A stretch of 20,092 bases of DNA, taken from positions 1 to 20,092 of the forward strand of contig JAYMTF010002008.1 in the NCBI GenBank assembly GCA_036897485.1, read 5' to 3'. The notes below the pieces were generated by a model. It worked only from the letters and a program-made list of their open reading frames with translations. It ran no database searches and had not been told where the DNA came from. Made by a program: the position numbers and the translations under genes. This stretch comes from Pelargonium nanum. Lineage: Eukaryota; Streptophyta; Magnoliopsida; Geraniales; Geraniaceae. Numbering within the stretch: the first letter of the stretch is position 1; each line of letters opens with the position of its first letter. This document shows positions 1 through 8,436 of this stretch, piece after piece.

Positions 1-44
1 ACGCATTGAAAGCTATCGTTCCCCTAACCCCGCATGACAACACA

Positions 45-1521
45 ATGGCTCCCCCTCGTCACAAAAAGACCGTCGACGACCGTGCATCTCATGACGTTGC
101 CCCCTCAGCCTCAATGGGAAGACTTCCAACTTCCTCTCTGTCCATGCAAGACTGATTGGGCGACCGCATCAACCCTTGTATTGGTGGAGTTAAAGAAACT
201 TGGGAGCAAATCGGAGAAGAGCTCAACCGAGAAATGCCTGACCTGCGTGATAACCTTGAGCGCAACAGGACCAACTTTAGTACAAGGCAGCAGGAACATC
301 TCAAGTCCCCTTGGCCACTCATGGCGCCTTCCCATTGCCCGTTATCGAGGCTCTTCTCATGGTCGGGTTCAATGACACCATAAAGTTGTTTACCGACCAA
401 ATGGGTGCCATATTACGAGCCTCTCTCACTGCCGCCATAGCCTCTGCTGCTTCTTTGGTTTATGCTGCCCGAGATCCGCCTTTGCCTCCACCTCTAGCTC
501 CAACCCGGGGCGTGGGAACGGACGGACGCCCTGCCCGTGCAGACAAAACCCGCCGATCCACCTATATTTATCGCGATGCCCGAGCTCGCGGTGGTCATAA
601 CAATCGTTCTGCCAACTGAAACTCTGCCCACCATAGGCACACTCGCCTCGACGATAGACCCCTGCGCACTCAGCGCAAGGAATGCTATGGCGAATCCGAA
701 ATTAGAGGATCGCAGGAAAAACACACCCACCGTAATGCTGCCCCGGTGTACTCCATCCCTGACACTGTCGACAGCCCCAAACAACATCGTCGGGAGACAA
801 ACGGGCGTGAGGACCTTCCTCCTCACAACGGACAAACAAGGGAGTCCCATGGACCTCCCCAAGTTCGCGACGACAACCCGGTCATCATGGCACTCCAAGA
901 AGAGGTGCAATGCCTCCGAGTACAAATTGCGCCCACTGGCGCCGTGACCGCCGCCATCGCCATCGTTCGTCATGTCCTCGTTGTCAAAAATGTGTTGAGC
1001 CTTGCTCTTCAGACGTTCCGGGTAAACCCCAACATGCGCATCCCTAACATGATGTACGACGGGATGACCAATGCTTTAGAGTTCAACACAAACTTCGGGC
1101 TCAAGACCGATTGCCAAACAGAGTGCGGCGCCACGCACTGCCGACTCTTCGCTTGCACACTCATGGGGCCGACCTAGACTTGGTACCTGAGACACCTTAA
1201 AGGCACCATCACCTCTTGGAACAATTCAAGAACATGCTCTTGACACAATTTGCCTATGCCGAAAAGGCCGTCAAGCCCCAAATGACACTCATCCACATCC
1301 GCCAAGGCATCAACGAGTCACTGGGTCCGTTCGTCGAACAGTTTCATTCGGTGGTGTACGAGTGCGACAAAGTCACTGACGAGACAATGATGATGGCATT
1401 CATGGGTGGGCTCACTTCTCCAAAGCTCATCGACACCTTTGCAAGCAATCCGCCCAATTCATGGGAGGAGATGCTTGCCCTCACCCATAGATATGTGCGG
1501 GCCGAAGACATGTTGGCGTAA
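45..1521 (+). pseudogene. gag: Tat-type gag (capsid region), broken
   Basis: Gag forms the particle that packages element RNA. The likely start is the ATG at 45 (MAPPRHKKTVDDRAS), which runs to a stop at 153 and continues in the same frame to about 310. The frame then shifts to 311-619. The conserved capsid domain is best seen at about 1018-1521. Its first part reads PNMRIPNMMYDGMTNALEF to a stop after LMGPT. After a frame change near 1200 it reads EQFKNMLLTQFAYAEKAVKP, then SLGPFVEQFHSVV and SPKLIDTFASNPPNSWEEM. These match the retrotransposon gag family. The middle (620-1015) is low-complexity and poorly assigned. Start choice is tentative because the N-terminus of this group is poorly conserved. 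Confidence 0.75.
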
Positions 1522-1639
1522 TCCACTAAATCCGTCCAAGGCGCAAAGCAATAGACGCATACCAAGAAAACCTTCCAAAACAATAGAAATGGGAAAGGCA
1601 AGGCCTACTTTGTCGTCGTCACACCTTCCGCGCAATCAT

Positions 1640-2090
1640 ACTCGCCGTGGGGCACCAAGGTCACCTCCTTCGGCATCAAGCACATGCCGCTCACCACCAC
1701 CTACCAAGAAATCTGCGACTACATGTTCAAACACGAAGGCTTGAAGGCCCCCATCGTCTCCACCGGCGAGCTCCGAGGGAACCACCTCGACGAATATTGC
1801 AACCTCTATAAGTGCCATGGGCACGACATATAATATTGTTTCTACCTTTCCAATGCGGTAGAGTATCTCATGGACCAGGGAAAACTCTCCCAATTCTGCC
1901 CTGTTGGTGGACAATCCAGCCAAAAAAGAACATATGACAGCTGGAACAAGGGCAAGGCTACGTCGGTGATGTCATCGACAACTACCGCCCCGACGACTTT
2001 ATCATCCACATGATCACCGAGTAGCGGTGCTCCATCTCCCAAGTTCGAACCAAGATCTCCGCCTTGAACCAGACCGAGAAGATCCCTATC
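1640..2090 (+). pseudogene. gag C-terminus with zinc knuckle and linker to protease
   Basis: The frame around 1792 reads EYCNLYKCHGHDI, a stop (about 1831), then YCFYLSNAVEYLMDQGKLSQF. This is the modified knuckle of Tat elements (C-x2-[HY]-...-GH-x4-C followed by a leucine-rich helix and GKL.QF), which binds element RNA. Tyr stands where His or Cys is usual. After about 1947 the frame changes to the one used by protease, reading GYVGDVIDNYRPDDF, a linker I cannot assign further. Stops interrupt both parts. Confidence 0.6.
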
Positions 2091-2530
2091 GTCTAGCTCA
2101 CCGCCGATCCGCGGCGGGTAGATTGGTCCATGACCATATTTTTCCAAGAGACAGAGATGGCCCCCAAATCCATGAGGAAAGAGACCCTCGTCATCTCGGC
2201 CAGCATTTTGCGAGTTCGCATCGAGCAAGTGTTCATCGACAATGGCAGCCAAGTGAACATCCTCTAGTGGGATGCCTTCAAAAAACTTGGCCTCAAAGAA
2301 TACTCCCGCCGGGAGATCAAAGGAGTCTTGATGGGATTTAGTGACGCCATCAAAAGTGTCAAGGGCGTCGTCTCCCTGCCGGTAACCTTGGGCGAAGCCC
2401 CCAAAGATAAAACAAGCACCTGCTAGTTCATGGTGATCGACATCCCATCCGACCACAATGCCATCTTCGGCCGTCCACTCATCGACGTGTTCGAAATGAT
2501 CCCAGCAGCCTCCACCAACGAGTCAAGTTC
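2090..2530 (+). pseudogene. Aspartic protease domain of Tat pol, broken by two stops
   Basis: One frame runs LVISASILRVRIEQVFIDNGSQVNIL, stop, WDAFKKLGLKEYSRREIKG, ... VVSLPVTLGEAPKDKTSTC, stop, FMVIDIPSDHNAIFGRPLIDVF. The catalytic Asp is at 2238-2240 in a D-N-G motif, the variant often seen in plant Tat proteases instead of D-T/S-G. The downstream IFGRPLID is the flap-side partner motif. Stops are TAG at 2265 and TAG at 2424. The second sits where family members normally carry Gln and fits a C-to-T change. The enzyme would cut the Gag-Pol polyprotein. Confidence 0.8.
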
Positions 2531-3240
2531 CCAACCAGTCAAGGGATTGCCGTTCTCATGGCCAACCCAAGGAAGGTGTGGGAACATATGGTCAAGCAAG
2601 GCCAAGGAAAAGGGAAGGTGGAACTCATCTACCCTTCCTATGACGTCAAATTCACCATGCTCCAAGACGGCGTCGCCCCGCCGCCGACCATCCCGAACGA
2701 GGTTCCCTTCGCCGTGCACGACCAACTTGAGAAACCACACATCCGCCAGCTCCCAAGTGACAAAAGAAGAATTGGCCTCGATGGCTAAGGCAATGAAAAA
2801 AATAAAGTTCAAGAGAAAAGCCCCTTGCTTCGTAGAAGACCAAGACCTCGGATGGCGGGTCACCCTCTCTTGTCGAGACGATGAAGACGATGGCGCAAGA
2901 GCCAAGCCCCTTAGCTGCCCAAAACAAGACCCCGAGAGGCAAGGCCGACCTCCCTCCTAGATGGACCAATACCCCGATGCTTCTACGCCCAGGATATTTT
3001 GAGAAGCCCACTTCCTCAGCCGCCCTGTAAGTCGCTCTCCAAGTCGTCATCGATGGCGAGAGTGACGACGAAGAAGAGGAGGAAGCCAAAGCTGAAGCCG
3101 AAGATGAAGATTCCTTCAAAATATTCTAAATTATCGCGACATTAGAAGACTTCGACCTCCGAGCATAAGAGGTCCGTCTTGAGGCCGGCAACAAAACTGA
3201 GGAAATCATCCTTAATGAGCTTGAGCTGACCAAGGTTACC
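2531..3240 (+). pseudogene. Linker between protease and reverse transcriptase, degenerate
   Basis: This holds short reading stretches in different frames. Around 2558-2788 (MANPRKVWEHMVKQGQGKGK) there is a basic, Gly/Lys-rich segment. Around 3045-3125 there is an acidic segment (GESDDEEEEEAKAEAEDED). Tat elements have a poorly conserved spacer here, so no function is assigned. At about 3180-3240 the sequence EAGNKTEEIILNELELTKV resembles the region just ahead of the RT fingers. Several stops are present. Confidence 0.45.
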
Positions 3241-4134
3241 AAGCTAGGGAAGAACCTTTCCCCAAAAGGCATAAGAGATTGTCAAGCTCCTGCGTGATAA
3301 TACGGATGTCTTCGCTTGGCTACTCGTGGACATGCCCGACATCGACCCTGCGATCACCGAGCATAGGCTTGTCGTCCTACCTGGGGCCATGCCTGTCAAA
3401 TAAAACGCTAAAACTCTTCCCACAAGAAATAAGAGGCCATCCAGGAGGAAGTAAAAAAACTCATCGCCGCCAGCTTCATACGAGAGCTCATGTACCCGTC
3501 GTGGCTTACCAACATCGTCATGGTACTCAAGAGAACCGACAAGTGGTGGATGTGCATCGACTTCACGAACCACAACAGCGCTTGCCCAAAGTATGACTAC
3601 CCTCTCCCAAACTTTAGTAAACTTGTAAACTCCACAGCGGGTCATAGGATTTTTTCCTTTTTAGATGCTTCTCTGGTTACCACCAAATTAAAATGTATCC
3701 TTGCGAACAGGAAAAAAACCGCAAATTGGAAGGAACCTGCGCAACATATGTTATGTTGTAATGCCATTCGGTTTGAAAAAAGCCTGCGCAACTTACCAGC
3801 GCCTAGTGAACAAGGTCTTTGCCTCCCAAATTGGAAGGAACCTTGAAGTATATGCGACGAAATGATCGTCAAGACGCTAAACACCGGATCGCACTTGGTC
3901 GACCTCCAAGAAACATTTTCCACTCTTAGGCAATTCAACATGAAGCTTAATCCCGCCAAGTGCTCCTTCAAAGTTAGCTCGAGAAAATTTCTTGGAGTCA
4001 TTGTCAGCGAATTGGGCATCGAAGCCTACCCAGACAAGATCCAAGCACTCATGACAGTGGGAGAGCACAAGTCCCTCAAGCAAGTCCAGCAGCTCGCGGG
4101 CCGGATTGCCGCCCTAAACCGCTTCATCTCCTAG
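3241..4134 (+). pseudogene. Reverse transcriptase domain of Tat pol, several frameshifts
   Basis: Pieces in order are: fingers (RDNTDVFAWLLVDMPDIDPAI, about 3290-3360); then, after a frame change, the stretch to KWWMCIDFTNHNSACPKYDYPLPN (about 3420-3610); the first catalytic Asp in SFLDAS (3664-3666); a frame change; MPFGLKKACATYQRLVNKVF (3761-); and the region after the active site, MIVKTLNTGSHL to LKQVQQLAGRIAALNRFIS (3862-4134). The catalytic YxDD region at 3851-3864 is hit by a one-base deletion and its second Asp codon reads Glu. A 23-bp patchwork lies at 3723-3745. The enzyme copied element RNA into DNA; this copy cannot. Confidence 0.87.
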
Positions 4135-4560
4135 GCCGCCGAGAGAGGCCCCCTATTCTTCAAAGCCTTGAAAAAGGCGGGCAAAATATTTGAATAGACA
4201 ACGGAGTGCATCAATGCATTTCAAGAGCTTAAGAAATACTTGGCTCAGCTCCCAAAGCTGACCATCCTAGATTCGGGCGATGAGCTTCGCCTCTATCTCG
4301 CCGCATCCAACATGGCCATCTCGGTGGTGCAGATCAAGGATGAAGGAAAAGTTGAAAAGGCCGTGTACTACATATCCACACCTTCGGCCCCTCGGAGTTG
4401 AACTACAAAATAATTGAGAAGCTGGCGTTCGCCCTTTTCTAAGTCAGCATCAAGCTGCGACCGTACTTCGAAGCCCACCAAATCATCATTGTCACGATCG
4501 TGGCTTAGAAAAAAGTCATAGACAGAGACTTCGGCGGATGCCTAGCTAAGTGGGCAGTGA
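4135..4560 (+). pseudogene. First (Ty3/gypsy-type) RNase H domain, broken
   Basis: After a stop at 4132 the sequence AAERGPLFFKALKKAGKIFE, stop, TTECINAFQELKKYLAQLPKL links RT to RNase H. The RNase H proper reads ELRLYLAASNMAISVVQIK, then VEKAVYYIST. After a frame change near 4383 it reads FGPSELNYKIIEKLAFALF, stop, VSIKLRPYFEAHQIIIVTIVA, stop. The position usually holding the first acidic residue is Asn (SNMAIS). Degeneration of this residue is common in Tat elements, where a second RNase H is present. From about 4383 to 5265 the frame is constant and only stops intervene. Confidence 0.75.
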
Positions 4561-4784
4561 ATTTGTTTTCCTATGACACCTGGTTTGAACTGCGGACGGC
4601 GATCAAGGGACAAGCCCTCACGGACTTCATTGCCAAATGCAACTTAACAAAACCGATTGATGATGATACGCACCTCACTGATTTTCCAAACATCAAGGCG
4701 GCGGGAAGCCTTCTCGCGCCCCTCCAAAAGAAAAGAAAGAGGCACCAAGGCGTCGAGGCACTGTTGGCCAAGGTATTGCCCAAA

Positions 4785-5200
4785 GAACTTTGGGTCTTGT
4801 GTGTGGACAGCTCATCCAACTAAAGCCTTGGTGACACAAGAATCATGCTTACGTCCCCCAAAGGAGACAAACAAACTTAGGCCCTGTGACTAGAATTCAA
4901 ATTAAAGAACAACCAAGCCGAATACGAGGCCCTCATCGCCAGCATGGAAATGGAATACTCCCTTAACGTCAAAAGCATCGAAATCAGATGTGATTCACAA
5001 CTCATTTTAAAATAAATCCAGGGGGATTATAGGCCATGGGACCCAACCTTGCAAAGATACTGAGATCGTGTCGCCTCCCTAGCAGAAAAGTTCGGCTATT
5101 GTCTCAAACGACAAGTGCTGCATGAAGACAATGGCGAAGCAGATTTTCTTTCAAAAATTGCCTCCCAAGACTACAACGACGTGCCCATTGGCATACATGT
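4785..5200 (+). pseudogene. Second, archaeal-type RNase H domain of Tat pol; acidic residues kept, five internal stops
   Basis: One frame reads LWVLCVDSSSN, then LTSPKGDK, NNQAEYEALIASMEMEYSL, VKSIEIRCDSQLILK, IQGDYRPWDPTLQRY, and HEDNGEADFLSKIASQDY. Asp 4806, Glu 4920, Asp 4992 and Asp 5142 occupy the four catalytic positions of archaeal-type RNase H. The domain lies between the first RNase H and integrase, the arrangement that defines Tat/Ogre elements. Five in-frame stops cut it (after SSN, QT, AL, LK and QRY). One, between AL and LEF, is TGA where a CGA would give the family Arg, fitting CpG decay. Its role was to remove RNA during replication. Confidence 0.85.
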
Positions 5201-5266
5201 CCAAATCCAAACGGAACCGACCGTCGCAAGACCAATCCAAATTAAAGCCATCCGCGAAGGTCAGCG

Positions 5267-5655
5267 TTGCTAGATCGACGAGGTGCTCACTACTTGGTGG
5301 ACAGGAAACTTCCCCAAGACTCGGCATTGGCCAACGCCATAGTCAAGCGCTCCGCCCAATACATTGTGAGCAAAAAAGGCAATTTATATCGGCGGTCATT
5401 CTATAAGCCGTTCCTACGGTGTCGTTACCCCGATGAAGTCGCCAAAGTCCTCAAAGAGATCTATGGTGGAACATGTGGAAACCACCCAGGAGCCCTAGCT
5501 GAGAAAGTCCTTCGCCAAGGGTACTACTGGTCGTCCTTCAGAAAAGACGCCAACCGCTATGTTCGATAGTGTGTGGATTTTCAACTCTACGTAAACATCC
5601 CTCGAGCTCCGTCTATAGAACAATCGTCCGGCCTGGTAACTTGGCCATCCACCAT
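5267..5655 (+). pseudogene. Integrase N-terminal zinc-binding domain (HHCC), interrupted by LTR A
   Basis: The frame reads GNLYRRSFYKPFLRCRYPDEV, LKEIYGGTCGNHPGALAEKV, LRQGYYWSSFRKDANRYVR, stop (5567), CVDFQLYVNIPRAPS. This is the H2C2 domain that precedes the integrase core. Two of the four zinc ligands are changed: the first His is Tyr (5462-5464) and the second Cys is Phe (5579-5581). The reading ends at GLVTWPST at the ACCAT duplication (5651-5655). The next residue of the same domain is found at 12113 beyond the nested insertion. Confidence 0.85.
5651..5655. repeat. Target-site duplication ACCAT, left copy (LTR A)
   Basis: ACCAT immediately precedes the TG of LTR A. The same five bases follow the CA end of LTR A at 12110-12114. 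Removing the insertion with one copy joins the integrase reading WPST to MWHIDLI in frame, which independently supports the boundary. Confidence 0.92.
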
Positions 5656-5912
5656 TGATAACTAGAATTTTATACTAGTTATTGAACCCTAAATCATGCT
5701 ATGTATGGCCTTATCTCATCATGTTTCACTTGTGATTTGCCTAATTCGTGTGCTAAATGCTTTGTTTTCGTGTTTTTGTGCTTAAGGGTATTCAAAAATT
5801 GACTTTGGTGTATTTTTGCATAATTTGTGCCCCATAATTCATGTCATTATGAGGACGTTCGGAGCATGAAAGGGAGCTAAAGCCGAGTCAATAATTAAAG
5901 AGCGAAAAAGAG

Positions 5913-6048
5913 GGTTGCGCCGCAGCATTAGAGCACAGCACCGCGACATCCTAGGCGGTAAACTAAAGTCAATTGGAGCATAAATTATACAGTACCGCGA
6001 CATTGGTGTTCTGCGCGCGGCGCCACGCCCAGTTCTTATAATTAGGAA
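5913..6048 (+). promoter_or_regulatory. GC-rich block and possible TATA region of LTR A
   Basis: GC-rich motifs (TTGCGCCGCAGC, GCACCGCGACATCC, GTACCGCGACATTGG, GCGCGCGGCGCCACGCCC) are packed in an otherwise AT-rich LTR. TTATAATTA follows at about 6036. In the related LTRs the same order (GC block, then TATA box) is clearer, so this is the probable U3 promoter. The TATA match is weak here. Confidence 0.4.
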
Positions 6049-6565
6049 ATTTGGAGCTAGGGTTTGGGAGTCCGGTTTTTGTTAACCTCCACCCATATTT
6101 CTTGATTCTCTAAACTTATTCCACCAGTTTCAGAGCCTCAATTCGTTCACCATCATCCATATGCACCTTGTGAGTTGAGAGACATTAGTTTGTGGATTCC
6201 AAGCTTCGATTATTGGCATATCAAGAACAAGGCTTATTTTGTTCGTAGATTGCTATCGATTGAGATTGATTTACTATTATTTTCATATTCTTATACTCTT
6301 GCATCTAGTTATTGCTTATTTATAATTTGCGATTACATTATTGTTGGATTCTATGCTTTATGTTAATAATATGTTTTTCAGTTATCTGCTCATTTTCATT
6401 GTTTGTATGAGGTTGTGCAACTAATCCCTAAGTAATAGGGTTGTAGTTGATTTGGAATTGATGAGTTAATTAGTCTCTTTCCTTAGTGTAGTTGTAAGTT
6501 TAATTATGTTGTGGTGATTCATTGGACTCAAAGCCTGGATATGGTTTGAGCATCCACATCTCTAA

Positions 6566-6571
6566 TCACAA
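6566..6571. repeat. LINE target-site duplication TCACAA, left copy
   Basis: TCACAA at 6566-6571 ends LTR A sequence. The same six bases recur at 8431-8436 just beyond the LINE 5' end. It is short for a LINE duplication, and it overlaps the CACAA duplication made by LTR B, so the assignment is moderate. Confidence 0.6.
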
Positions 6572-6583
6572 CACAATTTTTAT

Positions 6584-6739
6584 TGGAACGCCACCTGAAA
6601 TGGTGGGGGTTTGGCCGAACCCCTACCTATTTTATTAAATAAGAAAATAGAAGTATAGAAAGGAGGGGGACGTAGAGAGCCTTATCTCCTCAAAATGCAC
6701 CTATACAAGAGGGCTATATGAATGCAAAAAAAGGAAAAT
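6584..6739 (-). other. LINE copy 1 3' UTR with two stem-loops
   Basis: Positions 6591-6606 form CCACC-6nt-GGTGG and 6606-6623 form GGGGTT-6nt-AACCCC. Both lie within about 45 bp of the tail. The same block with small changes is at 18615-18640 in LINE copy 2, including the downstream AGGGGGAC...GAGCC and TGCACCTAT stretches. A conserved 3' hairpin is a typical recognition site for the LINE reverse transcriptase; that role is inferred. Confidence 0.7.
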
Positions 6740-7619
6740 TTACATGTATAATTTTCCACGACGTACATAAGAACAACCAATATTATCACTAACAATAATG
6801 TCCCATAAAGCACTAGGTAAAGTAGAAATCGTGGAAGAAACCAAACTATCCTGACGCTGCAAACCATGACCTGCAAGCCAGTTCGCTGCTTTGTTTGCTT
6901 CCCTGAGAGTATGCCGGATCAAAGAGGTACCCAATAGCCTCCTGCCAAGCCGAACCATGTAAACCAAAGACCATGGACAATCCACTTGCTCCATGACCAT
7001 GGCTACTATAAGTTTGGAGTCAGCTTCTACACAATCAATAACATAACCTGCAGCCTGACTCAACAATATATAAAGCATTTATCTCATCAAAATTATTAGT
7101 ACTTGCTCCAAGAGGATAACTAAAAGCTAATAAAACAGTCCCCGAACAATCTTGAATAAGACCCCAGCCGCAGCCATGCCTCCTCGACTATCCCCATCAA
7201 CATTCAGGCAAAGCTTACCCAAAGGAGGACGGGACCAAGAGACGACACGAGGAGGTTTAAAACCAACCCAAGGTAATGAAATATGGAATTCATTCAACAA
7301 ATTGATTTCCCAAATCAAAGGTATACGACGAATTCGAAACAGTGGAAAGAGATCAATAAACAACAATTTCAGGCGAATAATTACCTGGCAAAAATCAACC
7401 GGGGAGCTATTAAATCGTGCCCTGTTCCACTCCTTCCATATCTCCCACAGGCCACAAGCCGCCCCTACCAGTCGAAAAAAGCCACTAATGAACCCATGAC
7501 CCACTCTGTGTCAGCAGCTCTGCAACAATTCTGCGAATGACGCAAAAGGTCGACCGGCAGCTAGGTACGAAACCAATTCCACACCGCTGAAGCCAAATCG
7601 CCGGTCACAAATGCTCCAA
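6740..7619 (-). pseudogene. LINE ORF2 C-terminus with RNase H domain (copy 1), frameshifted
   Basis: Minus-strand order: SAVWNWFRT (about 7590), GFFRLVGAACGLWEIWKEWNRARF, LLNEFHISLPWVGFKPPRVV, then RNase H LGKLCLNVDGDSRGG, a frame change near 7130, LLAFSYPLGASTNNFDEINALYI, DCVEADSKLIVAMV, LREANKAANWLAGHG, ending RGKLYM at the stop 6740-6742. It matches LINE copy 2 throughout. Three acidic positions are visible (NVDG, DEIN, EADS). The fourth is Asn in AANWLAG (6881-6883), where copy 2 has Asp. At least one stop and two frame changes are present. The domain belongs to the RVT_3 RNase H type of plant LINEs. Confidence 0.82.
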
Positions 7620-7624
7620 CGACT

Positions 7625-8430
7625 CTATCTCTCATCTAACACAATAAATACTAGGGTTGATTCTGTATGTTGAACAATCTCAGCTAATTGCTCTGCCAAC
7701 TGCGTCCGGCAAACTACTTTTGTCTCCAATAAAGTGTCATTAACATTGTCAACAGCTAGAGATGTTAAAATAACTTGATGATCTTCATTTTGCATATGCA
7801 GGCTGGTGTCCTTCCCTGACGGAACCGACACTGAAGATGGAACCTGTTCAACCACTTGTTCAACCAGAGCTGCCACTGGCTTGTTTGGCTACACAACCGA
7901 ACCAGAGTTGGGATTACTACGGATCACAGGAGCACCCGAGGGAGCTGTTTTAGGGTCTTTCTCATTCTTTTCTATAGCAGGCTATTTCTGAACGTCATTC
8001 TTCCGCTGAAGTTTACGACAATCTGCTTTCATATGTGTATGAATTTTGAAGAATAAACAAAAGGGGTAGTCGCTTTTCTTTTCTATCTTCTGCCAAAATC
8101 CATTACTCTTATCCGTACCAATTCAAATCCACACCTTAGACGACATTGGTTGCGAAACGTCCATGTCCACACATACGCGAGAAAACATAGGGTGAGCCAG
8201 GGTCTCCGTCCTAGCATCAAACCTTAAGAACTTTCCCAATGGGCTAATGGCCTTGAGCATCGATTTGGCAAATAATAAAAGTAAGAGATGAGGGAACCGC
8301 AGCCAAACCGCTACTCTAGTCGATTTTGTACGAGTCGAAAAGTCCGTTGTCCACTTGAATAATCTGAAAAGACTATTCTCAATGAATAATCTGCTATTCT
8401 AGAGCATATTCACCTCGATTCTATAAAATT
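7625..8430 (-). pseudogene. LINE ORF1 fragment: DUF4283 and zinc knuckle (copy 1)
   Basis: Minus-strand reading includes VAVWLRFPHLLLL, KAISPLGKFLRFDARTETLA, FSRVCVDMDVSQPMSSKVWI, stop, then YPFCLFFKIHTHMKADCRKL. The first part is the RNA-binding DUF4283 domain and the second a CCHC knuckle (8018-8059) whose second Cys is Phe. The C-terminal tail (about 7876-7625) reads EQVVEQVPSSVSVPSGKD to VFIVLDER and a stop. The N-terminus is missing because the element is 5'-truncated at 8430. ORF1 normally coats LINE RNA. The tail is joined directly to ORF2 RNase H sequence. Confidence 0.72.
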
Positions 8431-8436
8431 TCACAA
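8431..8436. repeat. TCACAA: right LINE duplication; its last five bases are the LTR B left duplication
   Basis: TCACAA matches 6566-6571. CACAA (8432-8436) directly precedes the start of LTR B. CATAA at 11554-11558, one base different, follows the end of LTR B, giving a 5-bp duplication with one later substitution. Confidence 0.55.

Larger units (their letters stand above)
1..5655 (+). mobile_element. Tat-lineage Ty3/gypsy retrotransposon, left part (gag to integrase zinc-binding domain)
   Basis: The stretch carries, in Ty3/gypsy order, gag, zinc knuckle, protease, reverse transcriptase, RNase H, a second RNase H and the start of integrase. The second RNase H between the first one and integrase, the VFIDNGSQVNIL protease motif and the AEYEALIA motif are characteristic of the plant Tat/Ogre group. 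The 5' LTR and primer site lie outside the window. The frame changes several times and is crossed by many stops, so the copy is dead. It is interrupted at 5655, inside integrase, and resumes at 12110-12115. Its coding part is more GC-rich than the AT-rich LTRs inserted into it. Confidence 0.88.
5656..6571 (+). mobile_element. LTR A, left part (solo LTR inserted in integrase)
   Basis: The part starts TGATAACTAG..., with CCCTAAATCATGC about 30 bp in, the same head as LTR C. An AT-rich sequence follows with a GC-rich block at about 5913-6032 (GCGCCGCAGC, GCGCGCGGCGCC). The conserved LTR segment resembling GTGCAACTAATCCC lies at about 6410. The part stops at ATCACAA where the LINE and LTR B were inserted, and the rest is at 11559-12109. 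No internal retrotransposon sequence separates two LTR copies and the duplication is flush, so it is a solo LTR left by LTR-LTR recombination. It has no coding capacity. Confidence 0.85.
6572..8430 (-). mobile_element. LINE copy 1, 5'-truncated and internally deleted (plant L1-type with DUF4283 and RNase H)
   Basis: Read on the minus strand it runs from a partial DUF4283 ORF1 with zinc knuckle, straight into the C-terminal RNase H part of ORF2, then a 3' UTR with two hairpins and an A-rich tail (T-rich on the + strand at 6577-6583). Endonuclease and reverse transcriptase are absent, so about 3 kb or more is missing between about 7619 and 7625. The 3' UTR matches LINE copy 2 near 18615 closely. 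The 5' end breaks in mid-domain, as usual for target-primed insertion. Flanks share TCACAA. Confidence 0.8.

Noticed and set aside
494..973. Long minus-strand frame opposite Tat gag
   Set aside because: It mirrors the GC-rich gag on the other strand and shows no domain.
1842..2456. 204-codon minus-strand frame (also 2423-2905 and 2652-3119)
   Set aside because: These oppose the protease and linker region, whose + strand reading has clear protease motifs. They are antisense shadows.
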